Of a stretch of 64,000 nucleotides of DNA, positions 45,501 to 56,300 are shown piece after piece. Numbering within the stretch: position 1 is the stretch's first letter; every line of letters begins with the position of its first letter. The stretch covers positions 6,910,358 to 6,974,357 of the forward strand of contig CAJINV010000004.1 of the NCBI GenBank assembly GCA_905178155.1, read 5' to 3'. The notes beneath the pieces were generated by a model. The model ran no database searches and was not told where the DNA came from. It saw nothing but the letters and a program-made list of their open reading frames with translations. A program made the position numbers and the translations under genes. Source of the stretch: Amoebophrya sp. A120. Its lineage: Eukaryota; Sar; Dinophyceae; Syndiniales; Amoebophryaceae.

Positions 45501-48500
45501 CTTGATGTTGCTCAACATGATCACGAGCGCGATCACGACTGCGGCCCCGCGGCTGATCTTCATCTTCTTTTTGCGGACTCTTGTCTAGTCCTTCCCGCCC
45601 ACGACCACGGGGTTCGCGATCTTCGTTCTCCTTGTCCTTTTTACCCCGACGACCACGACGGTCTTCATCCTCTTCAACCTCGTACTGATGTTGCTTTTTG
45701 TCCCGTTGTTCCTCATGCTGCCCGCGACGATAACCGACGTCTGGCTCTTCCTCCTTAGCGGTGGATTCAACACGATCGCCCCGTTTATTGTACCGCTCAT
45801 TTTTCCGTCCAGTTCCACGGTCTGACCCCCCGCCACGACGCTTGTAATTGTCTGCATTATCCTCGATGTCTTCCCGCTGGTGCTGTTCTTCTTGGCTGCT
45901 GCGGCGATCCCGATCCCGGCCTCGGTAGCCGCGCTCGTCTTTGCTCGTTTCAGCAACACGCAGATTGTCCTCTGCTTGCTGCAGCTCACCAGCTGTCGTG
46001 TGTTGTTCACCACGGCGTTCACGCCGGCCGCGACTGTCGTCTCTAGTACCACCCCGACGACGGCGTTCTTCACCAGCAGGCTCTACTTCTCGGCCAGTTG
46101 TGCCGTCTTGCTCCACAACTTCCTGGTCCCGTTTATCTCGGCGCTCGTTATTTCCGCGACGGTTTACCTCTTCTTCCCGATCGTCGTACCGACCACGCTT
46201 GTTTTCAGCACGTCGACCACGGGCGACATCTTCTTGCTTCACCTCTTCGACCACTTCATATTGCGCCACCGATTGGCGACGCTGCGTCACTTGATCACGC
46301 CCACGACGGGGATGAATTTCTTCATCCTCGTCTTTTCGACGCCGACGATCTTGATTATTTTCTTCTTCAACCTCCTCCCGGACACCTCTTTCGTAGTACC
46401 TGCCCCCGGCGCGCCGTCCTCCACCTCCGCCGGACGCGTTCCGCCGATCGTCCCGGTTTCTAGTGGCATCTCGGGGTCGGGCGATGGCCTCATCGTCTTT
46501 ATTGTCTTTCTCTTCTTCAACTTCAACCTCGAAGCTACGACCTCGCTGGTGCTCGTCACGCCCGCGTCTGGTTTTGTTTCGCGAGTCTCGTCCCCGACGA
46601 CGGTGCTGATGACCATCTGGTCCTTCACGATCACGCTCATTCCGGGTGCCACGCTCGCCCTCACGCCGGCCGCGCGGTCCGTAGTCCTCATGATCCCGAC
46701 CACCCGCTCTTCCGCGGTCCCCGGACCGGCTGGGCGATCGGTTTTTGTCGTTTTTCCGCTGCTGGTAGTTTTTCGTCGACGCATCGTTCGGATTTTTTTC
46801 ATCGACCGTTTCCAGCAGCTCCCTGCAGATCGCCGCATCTTCTTGGTCGCCGTCGTTAATATCTCCGTCCGCGAGCTGGGCGGCAGCCTCCTTCAGAAGC
46901 TCTTTGTCTTGAGCTGCATGATCGACTCGGTCGTAGCCCTGGTACGCTCGTTGGCCACCGTACTCATGAGGAGCATCTTGCTCAACAATAAAATCCTGAT
47001 CATTGTTCTGCCTGAACGCCGACTCCGGAGCGGGCGGGGGACTGCTGTCCCACTGGTCGTGATCTCCTCCTTTTTCCTGTTCACGACCTTTGCGTTCCTC
47101 CCGGCGTTTGCGTCGATTTTCCCGGCGCTGGGCCTTGTTCTCGTCACGATGGTCGGTCACGGGCGAATGCTGCGGCTCTTGCTCTTGGTCCTGCGGCACA
47201 ATGAGGTCGCGCAGCCGGGGGAGTTCTTCATCTTGCTCAGCATTAATTCCACCATGATCCTGTAGTTGCCCAAGAACTCCTTCTTGTTCTTCCGCTGGGG
47301 ACGAAGCGTTTTGATCTCTGAAATCCTCCTCCACCATGATATCATTATCCTCCGCTTTTTTCTCTTCCAACAGCTCTGCCGGAACTTGGATCTGTCGCGG
47401 CACCGGGCGCAAGCCCCCCGTCCGGAGTCGCGGGGCGGGTTGCAGGGAAACTTTCGCGTAGCGTATCGCAAGAAAAAAAGTGTCACAGTTACGTATTGTG
47501 CTGCAGGCCAAGCAAGACAGACAAGCTCTGTCATGCCGGATATGCATACTAGGAGCCTCGTCTTGTTTTCCCGTAGGATTTCTGCATTACAAGTTTTCTC
47601 CCCCATGCAGAAAAATTTGTGTTGCTGAATAGACTACAAATATGTAACTGTAACACTTTTTTCTTGTGATATAGTGTCCTCCACCGCCAGTACTTCCCTC
47701 TTCGTCATCGGAACCTCCTTGTCCCGCTCCCGGGTAATTATCTTGGCGCGGCTCGAAGGGGCGGTCGAAGGGGTCATCGGTATGGTGGACATTGGCGTTC
47801 ATCTCGTTGTTAACCTCGGCTAGGGTACGCGGCTTGATTTGGAGATCTTGATTTTCCTGCCCGTAGTCTAATTCGTCGTCGATTTCAAAGGTGCGATTTC
47901 CAGTGCCGCGTCCGCCGATCCCAACCTCATCCGACCGTTGGAAGTTCCCGCGGCCACGCTGGTTCAGGTTGTTGCCCGTGCGTTGGGAGATGATGGCTCC
48001 GTCGCGAGACGACCGGTCGCCGGTCGTTGTGTGCTTCATCTCCTCCGCTTGGCGCCGGGACTTCAAAGTCACGCCGGCGTTGGCATCTGTGGTGCAGGCA
48101 ATTTTCAATGAATGCGTAAGGCTTTTTTGCTGTTGCAAAAACTTCTTATACAATTTCACATCCACAGTGCTGCTAGCAGATGAAGAAACATGCTTCGACG
48201 TCCCACCTCGTCCTGCAACACAGACGAAGATTCTGTAATGCTAGACTCACCGTCTGATATACCTCTGTTCCCATACCGCATTTCAGAGTCGTCATCCACC
48301 GCCGCGTATTTCTGACTTCCATAGTCATCTTCGTAGTTCGAGCGTTGCTGTCGTCATTTGCGTTCTTGTATCCATTGCCAATTTCAATTTATTCTGATGC
48401 CGAAAATGCTATGGCATTCCTGATTCAAAAATTTCAACATTTGCGAAAATGCACTGGCCGAGCACGAAACTTTTGAAGATGCATTCACTTCTAGTGATAA

Positions 48501-48889
48501 TTGCACTCTAGTTCTTCTTTAAGTACCTTATAAGCCGACGAGTAGTTCGGTTTCAGCACCACGTTTTGCATAGAGGACGCGTTCTCCTCCTCGTAATTGT
48601 CTCGCTTCCGATAATTTCCGTTGCCCTTCAGCTCGATCTTGCTGTAACTGTTATCCGTCCGCTTTTTCAGATCCACCTCCACGGACTTCGTGCGTTCCTT
48701 CTCGTAAGTCTCGTTTTCGTGAAACGAGTTGCGGCGACTGCTATTATACGCAGTGGTCCGCTGGGTCGGAGCATTGTTTTGCTGGGTCGTAGCCGTGTCC
48801 TGTTCGATGTAGCGGCCATTGCGGTTGCTGGCGTAGGTGTTGTAGCCCCGAGAACGGGCGGGATTCATGCCGTAATTGGTGCCCGGCAT
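39516..48889 (-). CDS. Gene 6: 2289-aa Arg/Asp/Glu/Gly-rich low-complexity protein, RNA-binding-like
   Basis: ATG at 48889 (MPGTNYGMNPARSR), stop TAG at 39516-39518. Ten introners and two GT-AG introns are removed; spliced length 6870 nt. Residues 1-330 are Asn/Ser-rich and carry FEIDDELDYG and a proline-flanked acidic segment. Residues 334-1090 (one exon, 45191-47463) are dense in R-G-R, R-D-R and E-E. Later parts hold poly-S/D tracts, poly-Q and a K/E-rich helix. A module of an aromatic residue plus E-[VI]-E-E followed by R/D/E runs recurs five times. A more ordered-looking stretch near residues 1600-1680 (LEPGQIYNLSNISLHINV to ITIFEKPRH) may be a folded domain. Composition suggests an RGG/RD-type nuclear or RNA-binding protein; no RRM, helicase or zinc finger was seen. 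Function unknown. Confidence 0.72.
40184..40479. mobile_element. Introner IE-7 in gene 6
   Basis: TSD cggtt on both sides; diverged termini. Junction YNSKP|PEARM. Confidence 0.88.
41663..41808. mobile_element. Introner IE-2 in gene 6
   Basis: TSD ttttt on both sides; left end cat. Junction VEHEK|IVDLQ. Confidence 0.85.
41889..42193. mobile_element. Introner IE-3 in gene 6
   Basis: TSD tcaag/taaag. Junction LEIPF|KKIEE. Confidence 0.87.
42250..42393. mobile_element. Introner IE-2 in gene 6
   Basis: TSD tcacg on both sides. Junction HINV|KGFNQ. Confidence 0.92.
42485..42638. mobile_element. Introner IE-2 in gene 6
   Basis: TSD gtaga on both sides. Junction QQKST|SGPPP. Confidence 0.92.
43289..43458. 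mobile_element. Introner IE-2 in gene 6
   Basis: TSD gctag on both sides; 170 bp, with an extra internal inverted block near the left end. Junction DKKLA|RKKQQ. Confidence 0.9.
43548..43830. mobile_element. Introner IE-6 in gene 6 with internal expansion
   Basis: TSD tcgga on both sides. Enlarged to 283 bp by an internal near-triplicated block. Junction KEKSD|SPGAG. Confidence 0.9.
43651..43743. repeat. Internal tandem repeat in an IE-6 introner
   Basis: The word gtttgatctaccagatgaa occurs three times (from about 43662, 43689 and 43725), twice preceded by attgtagtgct. Other IE-6 copies show a single unit. Confidence 0.85.
43962..44270. mobile_element. Introner IE-11 in gene 6 (single copy)
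   Basis: TSD tgttg on both sides. TIRs tattgcagtgaaaaa at left, complement of tatcaaagtgaaaaatgcca at right. Junction VPEQ|QPGSS. Confidence 0.88.
44969..45190. mobile_element. Introner IE-6 in gene 6
   Basis: TSD gacgt on both sides. Junction AANTS|RDAAE. Confidence 0.92.
47464..47671. mobile_element. Introner IE-8 in gene 6
   Basis: TSD tagcg/tagtg. Junction GGGHY|AKVSL. Confidence 0.87.
48213..48250 (-). other. 38-nt GT-AG intron, gene 6
   Basis: Donor CAGACG|GTGAGTCT and acceptor GTGTTGCAG|GACG, only 38 nt apart. Phase 1, joining NRGISD to GRGGTSK. Retention shifts the frame and soon reaches a stop. Confidence 0.65.
48348..48526 (-). other. GT-AG intron, gene 6
   Basis: Donor TATAAG|GTACTTAAAG, acceptor AATGACGACAG|CAACGC. 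Phase 0, joining NYSSAYK to QRSNYED. 179 nt. Confidence 0.72.
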
Positions 48890-50398
48890 GGTGTTGCAGG
48901 AGGTTTTGTTGCCTCTGATAGATCAAGATCAGCCTCGCGCTTGCCGTTCAAAACAATAACAAGGAATGAGCAATTATACGACAACAGAATAATAAGAAAA
49001 TGAATTCTTGTACATCGAAACAAATTTCTTGGTGAGAGAAAAAACTTCTGAAATGGGAAGTAGCTAGTGTCACTTTATCTACCGCTAAACAAAAACAGGT
49101 CGTCGTCCAATAGACAGCTGCTATTTGGGTTTGTTTCCAAGTTCAAGCTCTAACTTTTAAGTCGCCACCAGTATTTAGAACTATTTTCGGAGAAAGATTA
49201 ATGAGCAAGTAGAATGTTTGTTTAACATTTGATTTCTAAAAAAACCTTTCATCTGCCGCTTTGCCTTTACTAGAGCAAACTTTTACTCGTCCGCTGCTGA
49301 ACGTATCACGACCTCTTGCTTTTTTTAACGCGAAACAAAACAAAAAAGTGAGCTCCAAAGCAATGTCTACAGACTTCTGCATAGGATCCTCGCAACAAAC
49401 TTCGTATAACAGGATCAAGATCTAGAAATCAGAAAGCTACTATCAAAAAGTTGCCGTCTTCATGGATGTTGCCATTCGTTCTAGTAGAACTGAAGATTAC
49501 GCCGCCGGCCACACAAATGGAAATGCGGATCACCATCGACGCTCTTTGGGAAAAACTACTTCTACATCAGTGCCGCAAACACTACATGCCGGATGCCCTG
49601 GATCTGGATCCGTCCTACTACGTATCTACCCTCAAAAATGCGCAAAGTACTTAGATCGAAAAGCGAGGAGCCAGGTCTAGGGTCAATTGTGCAAAGTTTT
49701 CCCATGTGGAGATCTCTTTCTCTCCTCGCGAGCTTGGTCAAAAAAATCGCCAAGACTAGTTTTCATGCTTGTAGAAGGGGCCACCATAAGCAAGACTTCG
49801 CAGTATTGGCCTTTAGCTTCGTGTACACCATCAGCTGCTTATCCGCACAAGCCTTGATGCATTCTTGATTTTCTGCACAACGTCCGCAACGAGGAAAATC
49901 TGAGTCTGTATTGATGAACCACTCTAGTACCGTGTGCCAAGTACATGATCATGTAATTCTGATGTAGAGGTGCATTGACAAAAATGTTACAGGAAAATTC
50001 AGTTAGTTGTGAATCTATTTCAGTGTCTCTCAGAAGCAAGGTTCATTGTTCGGCATTTGCTGATTCTCGTTTTCTATTTGAAGATATACTCTACTCCAAA
50101 AAACGGTAAAAGCAAACAGCGTAAGCGGTGTGTCGTATGCATGACTTGTGAGAATACAACTTCATTGACATAGATTATATCAAAATGGGGTTCCTCGCAA
50201 GCTGACCCTGATGGGCGGCAAGACGGAAACATTTGAAGAAAAGAAACAAAATTACTGGTAGAAGATGATCTTCGCCGGGTCCTCTCACTAAAATTGTCAG
50301 TAGAGACCAAAAATCAGTAATACATCTCTGTTGTTTCCCAAGAACAGCGCCCAAGTTCTTATTCTTTTCGCACTCTACTGGACCGGTTCTTACTTTCA
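48890..50398. other. Intergenic region between genes 6 and 7
   Basis: 1.5 kb, AT-rich. A plus-strand frame around 49520-49654 (MRITIDALWEKLLLH onward) has ordinary amino-acid composition but no recognised family, splice partner or clear start, so it is noted and not called. No introner. Confidence 0.5.
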
Positions 50399-53300
50399 TC
50401 ACCTCCGATTCCCGAGTTCCTTGCTGCGTGAAACCATGCCCGCAAAAATCCCATTGGGACGGTGCGCAAGGTCCTGCAGATCCCCGAATTCTGCAACGTG
50501 ACCGTTGTCCAAGACAAGGACCTGGTACAATTGATTCGGTTTTCAAGAACAATATTTGAAAAATAATTGTTGAAATCGAAATCCAAATCACTATCACAGT
50601 CCTCGTGCGCCCTTAGAAATAAAATCGCGTGTTGACAAGATCTTCTTGAGAACTTTTTGTTCTAACACTATACCTTATCGTAATCTGCCACGGTTTCCAA
50701 TCGATGCGCAATAGTCAACACAATCGCGTTCCCGTGTTCCTTGCTCCAATCCCGGAGCGACTCCTGCACTTTTTTGTCCGTTTCGAAATCTACCGACGCA
50801 GTGGCTTCGTCGCAGATCAGTAGCTCCGGCTTCCGGAGCAGCACCCGGGCGAGGCAAAGCAGCTGCCTTTCTCCCACGGAGAGGTCGGTCCTATCAAATG
50901 CAAAAGCGTCTGGGTCTGGAACTTTGCTCGACTTGTCATGCAGGTCTTCCATGACCCACATGATCTGTAATGGAGGACCTAGCATGACAGATTCCGCGAG
51001 ATCACTATCATGCCTATCCTGCATGAGAAACTGCCTCTCAACTTGATCAAAAGTGGGCAGCATTTGGTAATCACGCAACACAGGTTTTTGCGTGATTCAG
51101 ATTTAGCATGACAAGTTCCAACCTTCCAGACCCAGACATTTTTGCAGTGCATAGCTCCCTTCGGATTGCAACTTCCGGTTCAAAACGCTGTAGTAAAGCT
51201 CGTCGTCGAGCACGGGCGAGCCTATTTCAAAGTACTGTGGCTGGGATGTTGTTGAAAAAGGTTTTTTACGCGTCTCTTTCGCAGGTGTCGTGGTTCCAGC
51301 TGTTTCTGCTGCCATTATGGAAAGAAAAAAGTTTGTCACAGTCACTAACTTGCAGGTTTTGCATTACAAATTTTTTTAGCATCACAAGTTTTCCTTGTAT
51401 TGCAGAAACACTAGGGAAATCCCCTATGAAGCTTAGCTGTCATGCATTTTTACGCATGACAGCCAATTTTGTATTGCAAAAATGCGCATGAGTGATCGTG
51501 ACGAACCTTTTTTGTTTGATAGCCATGGCTGTACTTGTACTCCTGGAAGGGCGTTTACTAGTATATTCATTCCGATCAACATCAGAAACAGGAGGAGAGA
51601 CGACCTTGCCTTGCCGCGTCTCAACATTGTCGTTGCTATTCTTATTCGTATCGATCCCCAGAGCGCGCGCGTGCTCATCCAAGTCCGCGATAGTTGTCAT
51701 TATTTGTGGTCGGTTATTTATTTTCTTCTGCTGCTGAACAACACTCGCGACAGGGACCAACTCCAGCCCGTTCCCCGCAACCGCACCGCCCGCTAGCAGA
51801 TCGCCGCCGGGCGAGGGGGGAGAACTTAGAATGGGTGGGCTGGGGCTCGACCAAAAGTTGGAAGTTGTAAACCGGGTATGCCTACTGCTTCGCTTGGAGG
51901 TGACCCACTGGGTCGGCTTGGAAGTGGTCGAAGTCGACGTTGTTTCCGTTTCGCTTGTCTGCCCGAGGACAGCGGTAGTTGTATTCCTTGGCAGATTATA
52001 GACAACAGTCGGATCTGGTAATGTTACCCTGCCTGTAGTCCTCTGCGTGGTGGTCCTTACTTGCGAAAGTGCTGGAGCGGTTCTTGTTTCCAGTGCTCGT
52101 GCGTCAACGTCTGCACTGGTCTGCTGGTCCTCACCAAAGTAGCCTCCTAACGACGCCAACGAATTGCAGGAGGAAATCGCGGTTTGTCGAAAAGCCGGCA
52201 CCGCGGTACTGCAACTGGAAACACGATACTGCTCGTCTTCTGGCTCCGGCTCGGAATTATAGTTTCTATTTGCCGGTTTGATTGTAATGCCGATATCCGC
52301 TGCGAGCAGCAGTTCCCGTTCAACATCCTCGTCTTCCTCATTTTGAAGACCACTGGTGCTTCCACCACCACTCGCCAGCAAGTTCAAGTTCACCTGGCTG
52401 TTGTCGTTCTTCAAGACTATATCCAGTGGAAAATATTAAGCATCGTACTAGTATAAACTGCATGCCAAGTGATTTTCTTAAGACGAAAACTGAAATCAAT
52501 ATTGTCATGCTGATTCAGGTACAGAAACTGCTACTGCATTTGTTTTTGTCGTGCATAAGTGCAATTTGGTATACGAGAAGTACGATACTACATTTGCAAC
52601 GCGTAGACTGGGAAATGCGCCAATTTCAACGCCTGGACACATTCCTGATCGGTGAATTCGTCGAATGGATCGAGATTGTAACGTAGAGTGACACCGCCGA
52701 AAACGTGCGCGGATTGGGCTATGAAAGCCTCATAATGAAAATTCTCAAAGTGGAAATCACTTTTGATGCACGATATGCGATGCAAAAAAGACTGTGCTGC
52801 AGAGGACGCAATAGAGGCCGATTATTGTCCTTCTAGGGGTGAAGAATTGGAGTTCTGAATAGCAGAACAAAAGGGCACCCCTTTGCCTTACCCAGCATGA
52901 CAGACATGATTTGAGTGCCATGGAAATTTGTCATGCGCCACATAGAAGTGGCGCTTCAACTGGAGTGGTTTTTTGCATTACAAGCTATTTTCACTTTGAG
53001 GATTTCCAACCTGAGGCTTTCATATGGGCGATGATCCCCAGTCTCTTCCTTGCCGAGTCCACGGGTAAGTCTTTGAGCAAATCGACCCCGTTTATGCTGC
53101 ACACCCTCGCGGTCACGTCCTCTGCGAGTCGAAACAATGCCGCGGTTAAGCTCGACTTCCCGGCGCCCGTTCTTCCAACCACCGCGCACCTCTCCCCCGG
53201 ATTCAAATAGAAGGAGATGTTGTGTAGCGTGTCGGGCAGCTCCTGGCGGTAGCGAAGTCTTAAGTTAGAAATCAGCAACCCCTTTTTGATGTGCACGGGC

Positions 53301-56300
53301 GTCGTAGTCGCCGTTTCGCCGTGGAGGTCTTTGGAGCTGAAATCGTTCAGGAGAATGGAACGACTGGCGGCTCTTGCTCCCCCTCCCGGAGTAGCTGTGA
53401 TGTCAGCCGCTGTTGGGTAGTTTTCAGATCGATCCGACGAAAAGATCCGCCACTCCCGGACTCGATGCGGAAGCAGACTGATAATTTTTTGCCACAAGAG
53501 AACGAACAAACTTCTGATCTTCCTCAGCAGTAGCTTAAAGCTGCTCCATACGGATGCGCGACGGGTGGTGGTTGCGGTGTGTTCTTCGTGTGGTAGGTAT
53601 CCAGGAAAAAACACTCATGCCATCCCCATCCAGTTTGTCATACAAAACATGCATAGAGTCCGCTATTTGCCATGCAAAATATGGATGGGGATGGATGTTT
53701 TTTCCTGGATAGTAGGTTGCGGAAATGGTCGTGGTGGTCCTGATCGTCGTGAGATGATGGTGCCCATCCAACATCAACTTCAGTGCAGCTCCTGTCTGCG
53801 ATCGCTTTAACGGCAGTAGAATCTTTAATTTCGTCAACATCCACACCATTGTCCTCTACCAGTGCGTCCTTCCGCTTACCTTCATTCGGAACATGCGCCC
53901 CGCTGTACTCCGTCAACCGTTCGACCGAAGTGAACGCCGCCTCGGCAGAAGACATCGATATACTCAAAAAGGCCATCGAGATCCCAAGCGACAAGCACCA
54001 AATCAGGGAGAACCCGAGTTGCTCCGCTGGCAACTGGAGCCAGACGCAGGCGAGTAGAACGAAGAACGTCGTGGTCACTACGACAAATTCCACTCGGACT
54101 CCCAACCACCTCGACGCGGAGTTGAAGGCGAACAAGGCTTGCGTGTTATGCATTGCAAAAGTATCGTACTCGTACTACTTAATCGCAGTCACGCATTACA
54201 AATTTCTTTCTCACGTCAAATCCCCATTACAAATTTGCTTTCTCATGCTGATAAAATTTGTCATGCCATTTCTACTAGTACGATGCTTGTGCACTGCATA
54301 CGTGTTCTGGTTCAGCAACTTGCACATCTTCTTCTGGTACTTTTCCTCGTTGTGGAAAACGGCTATTATCAGCCTGCCCTGCAGCGTATGCAAAACAAAT
54401 GTGTCTGGCGGGTCTGGAATGTTTCAAAATTTCGTATGCTGATCTGGCATTACTCTGAGCTCTGTATTGCGTGGCAAAGAAGCAGAGCTTCTCCTGCATG
54501 TCATGCAAAGCCGCAGTTTTTCTTTCTCTTTCTAGTGCGGAATACGCAACACACACGCAGCACGGAAATACGATCTGTCATGCTTCTTGGCGGTGCATTA
54601 CAGTGCGCTGGGCTGTATCATTCACGGACTTGCATCACAACTTTCCTGACCCAGACATATATGCATTTCACACAGCGCTTCCTTCGTCAGCGACGCGATG
54701 GTATACACTGCAAAAGTATCGCACTCCTATAAATGCATTACAAATTTCCTCAGCATGATGAGAAGTAAAATTTGTAATGCGGATCTACCTTGAAAAAAAG
54801 ATTTGTAAATGCATGATTGCAATACGAGTACGAATTTTTTGCACAGGATAGATGGGTGAGCGGGACACGTTGTCCAAACGCTGAATTTGGACGATCCCCA
54901 CGCGGGCACAGTAGATGCAGTACCAGGAACCCAGCACGAAAAACGGCAAGATGATGAAGTTGTACGGATACAGCAGCTATGCACTGCAAAACTATCGCAC
55001 TCGTATTGCAATCATACATTACAAATCTTTCTCTTCAGGTAAATTCGCATTACAAATTTTATTTCTCATGCTGCGCAAATTTGTCATGCGATTTATACTA
55101 GTACGATACTTTTGCAATGCATAACACCGTCATAATTACCGCCAGAGCGCCGAGAACCCAGGAGATACAGACCGTCGCCGGGTAGACTTTGGTGAAAAGG
55201 TATCCATTGCAAATATGTCTCCTGGGTCGTCTGGAAGACTGCCAGGTTTGTCATGCAGGTTCTGCATCACCCATGATTGTCTGTGATGTATGCCCTAGCA
55301 TCACAGATTTTTAGAACTACCCTTCCTGATGCCTATTCCGCATGAGAATATTAAATGCCCTCTCCACGTCGAACAAACTGGACTCCTCCTGCTGGTCATG
55401 CAATACAGATTTTTCTAGATATCAAAAGACAGCATCACAAGTTGGATCCTTCCAGACAGCCAGGGATATTTGCTGTTGATAAAAGGACCGTGTCGACGTT
55501 TTCTGTGTCGAAGGATAACCGATTCGTGATCCTCCCGATTGGCGTGGAATCAAACCAGTGGCAGGGGGCTTCTAAAATACTCGCGAACATTATGGGAGTG
55601 CACAACTCCGCCTCCCCCTCTTTTGTCATGCAAAAGCCCAAATCCAAGTGCTTCCCTGTGGCACTGTTTACATGACAGGTTCCGGAAGCCCAAACAGTAC
55701 TACACTAGGCACATGAATTTGTCATGCACCTGCTCCACGTGTGCTGCTGTTTGTATTGCTGTTCATGCCATACAAATGAGGCGGAGGGGGACGGGTTGCG
55801 CACTCTGATAAACATCTGCGCGAAGAGCTTTTTTCCCGCCCTGGTACAGACGATCGCGAAGGAAAAGCGGGTATGAAATGCAAAAGCATCGCAGTACTAG
55901 AAATCGCATTACAGATTTGCTCAGCATTAGAAATGGAATTTGTCATGCTAATTCAGTTTCAGAGGGAGATTTGTAATGCATAGCTGTAATTAGAATTACT
56001 ACGAGTGCGATGCTTTCGCACGAGATAGCGGGTCAAGGCGCAACAGATGCAAGCGATTATGGTAAGCCGGATGTAGATGGTGGCCATAGACTCGGAGGAC
56101 TCGCTGATAGTACTCGCATCGTCGTGAGCCGCTGGGTTGTTGTCAAGATGAGCTGCATCCGCCGCGACAATTTCCGCTGCGGACGCTGAGGTATCAGACC
56201 CACCTCCTGCTGATAACGCGCCTGCTAGCCCGCACCAGGTCTTGACCGTGCGGTCGACATATCAAATGCAAAAGTGTCTGGGTCTGGAAGAGTGCAAGAT

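Noticed and set aside
45880-47265. 461-codon plus-strand open frame rich in Leu, Val and Phe, looking like a membrane protein
   Set aside because: It is the exact antisense of the R/D/E/G-rich gene 6 exon; codons for charged residues read backwards as hydrophobic ones. Gene 6 is supported by introner-restored frames.
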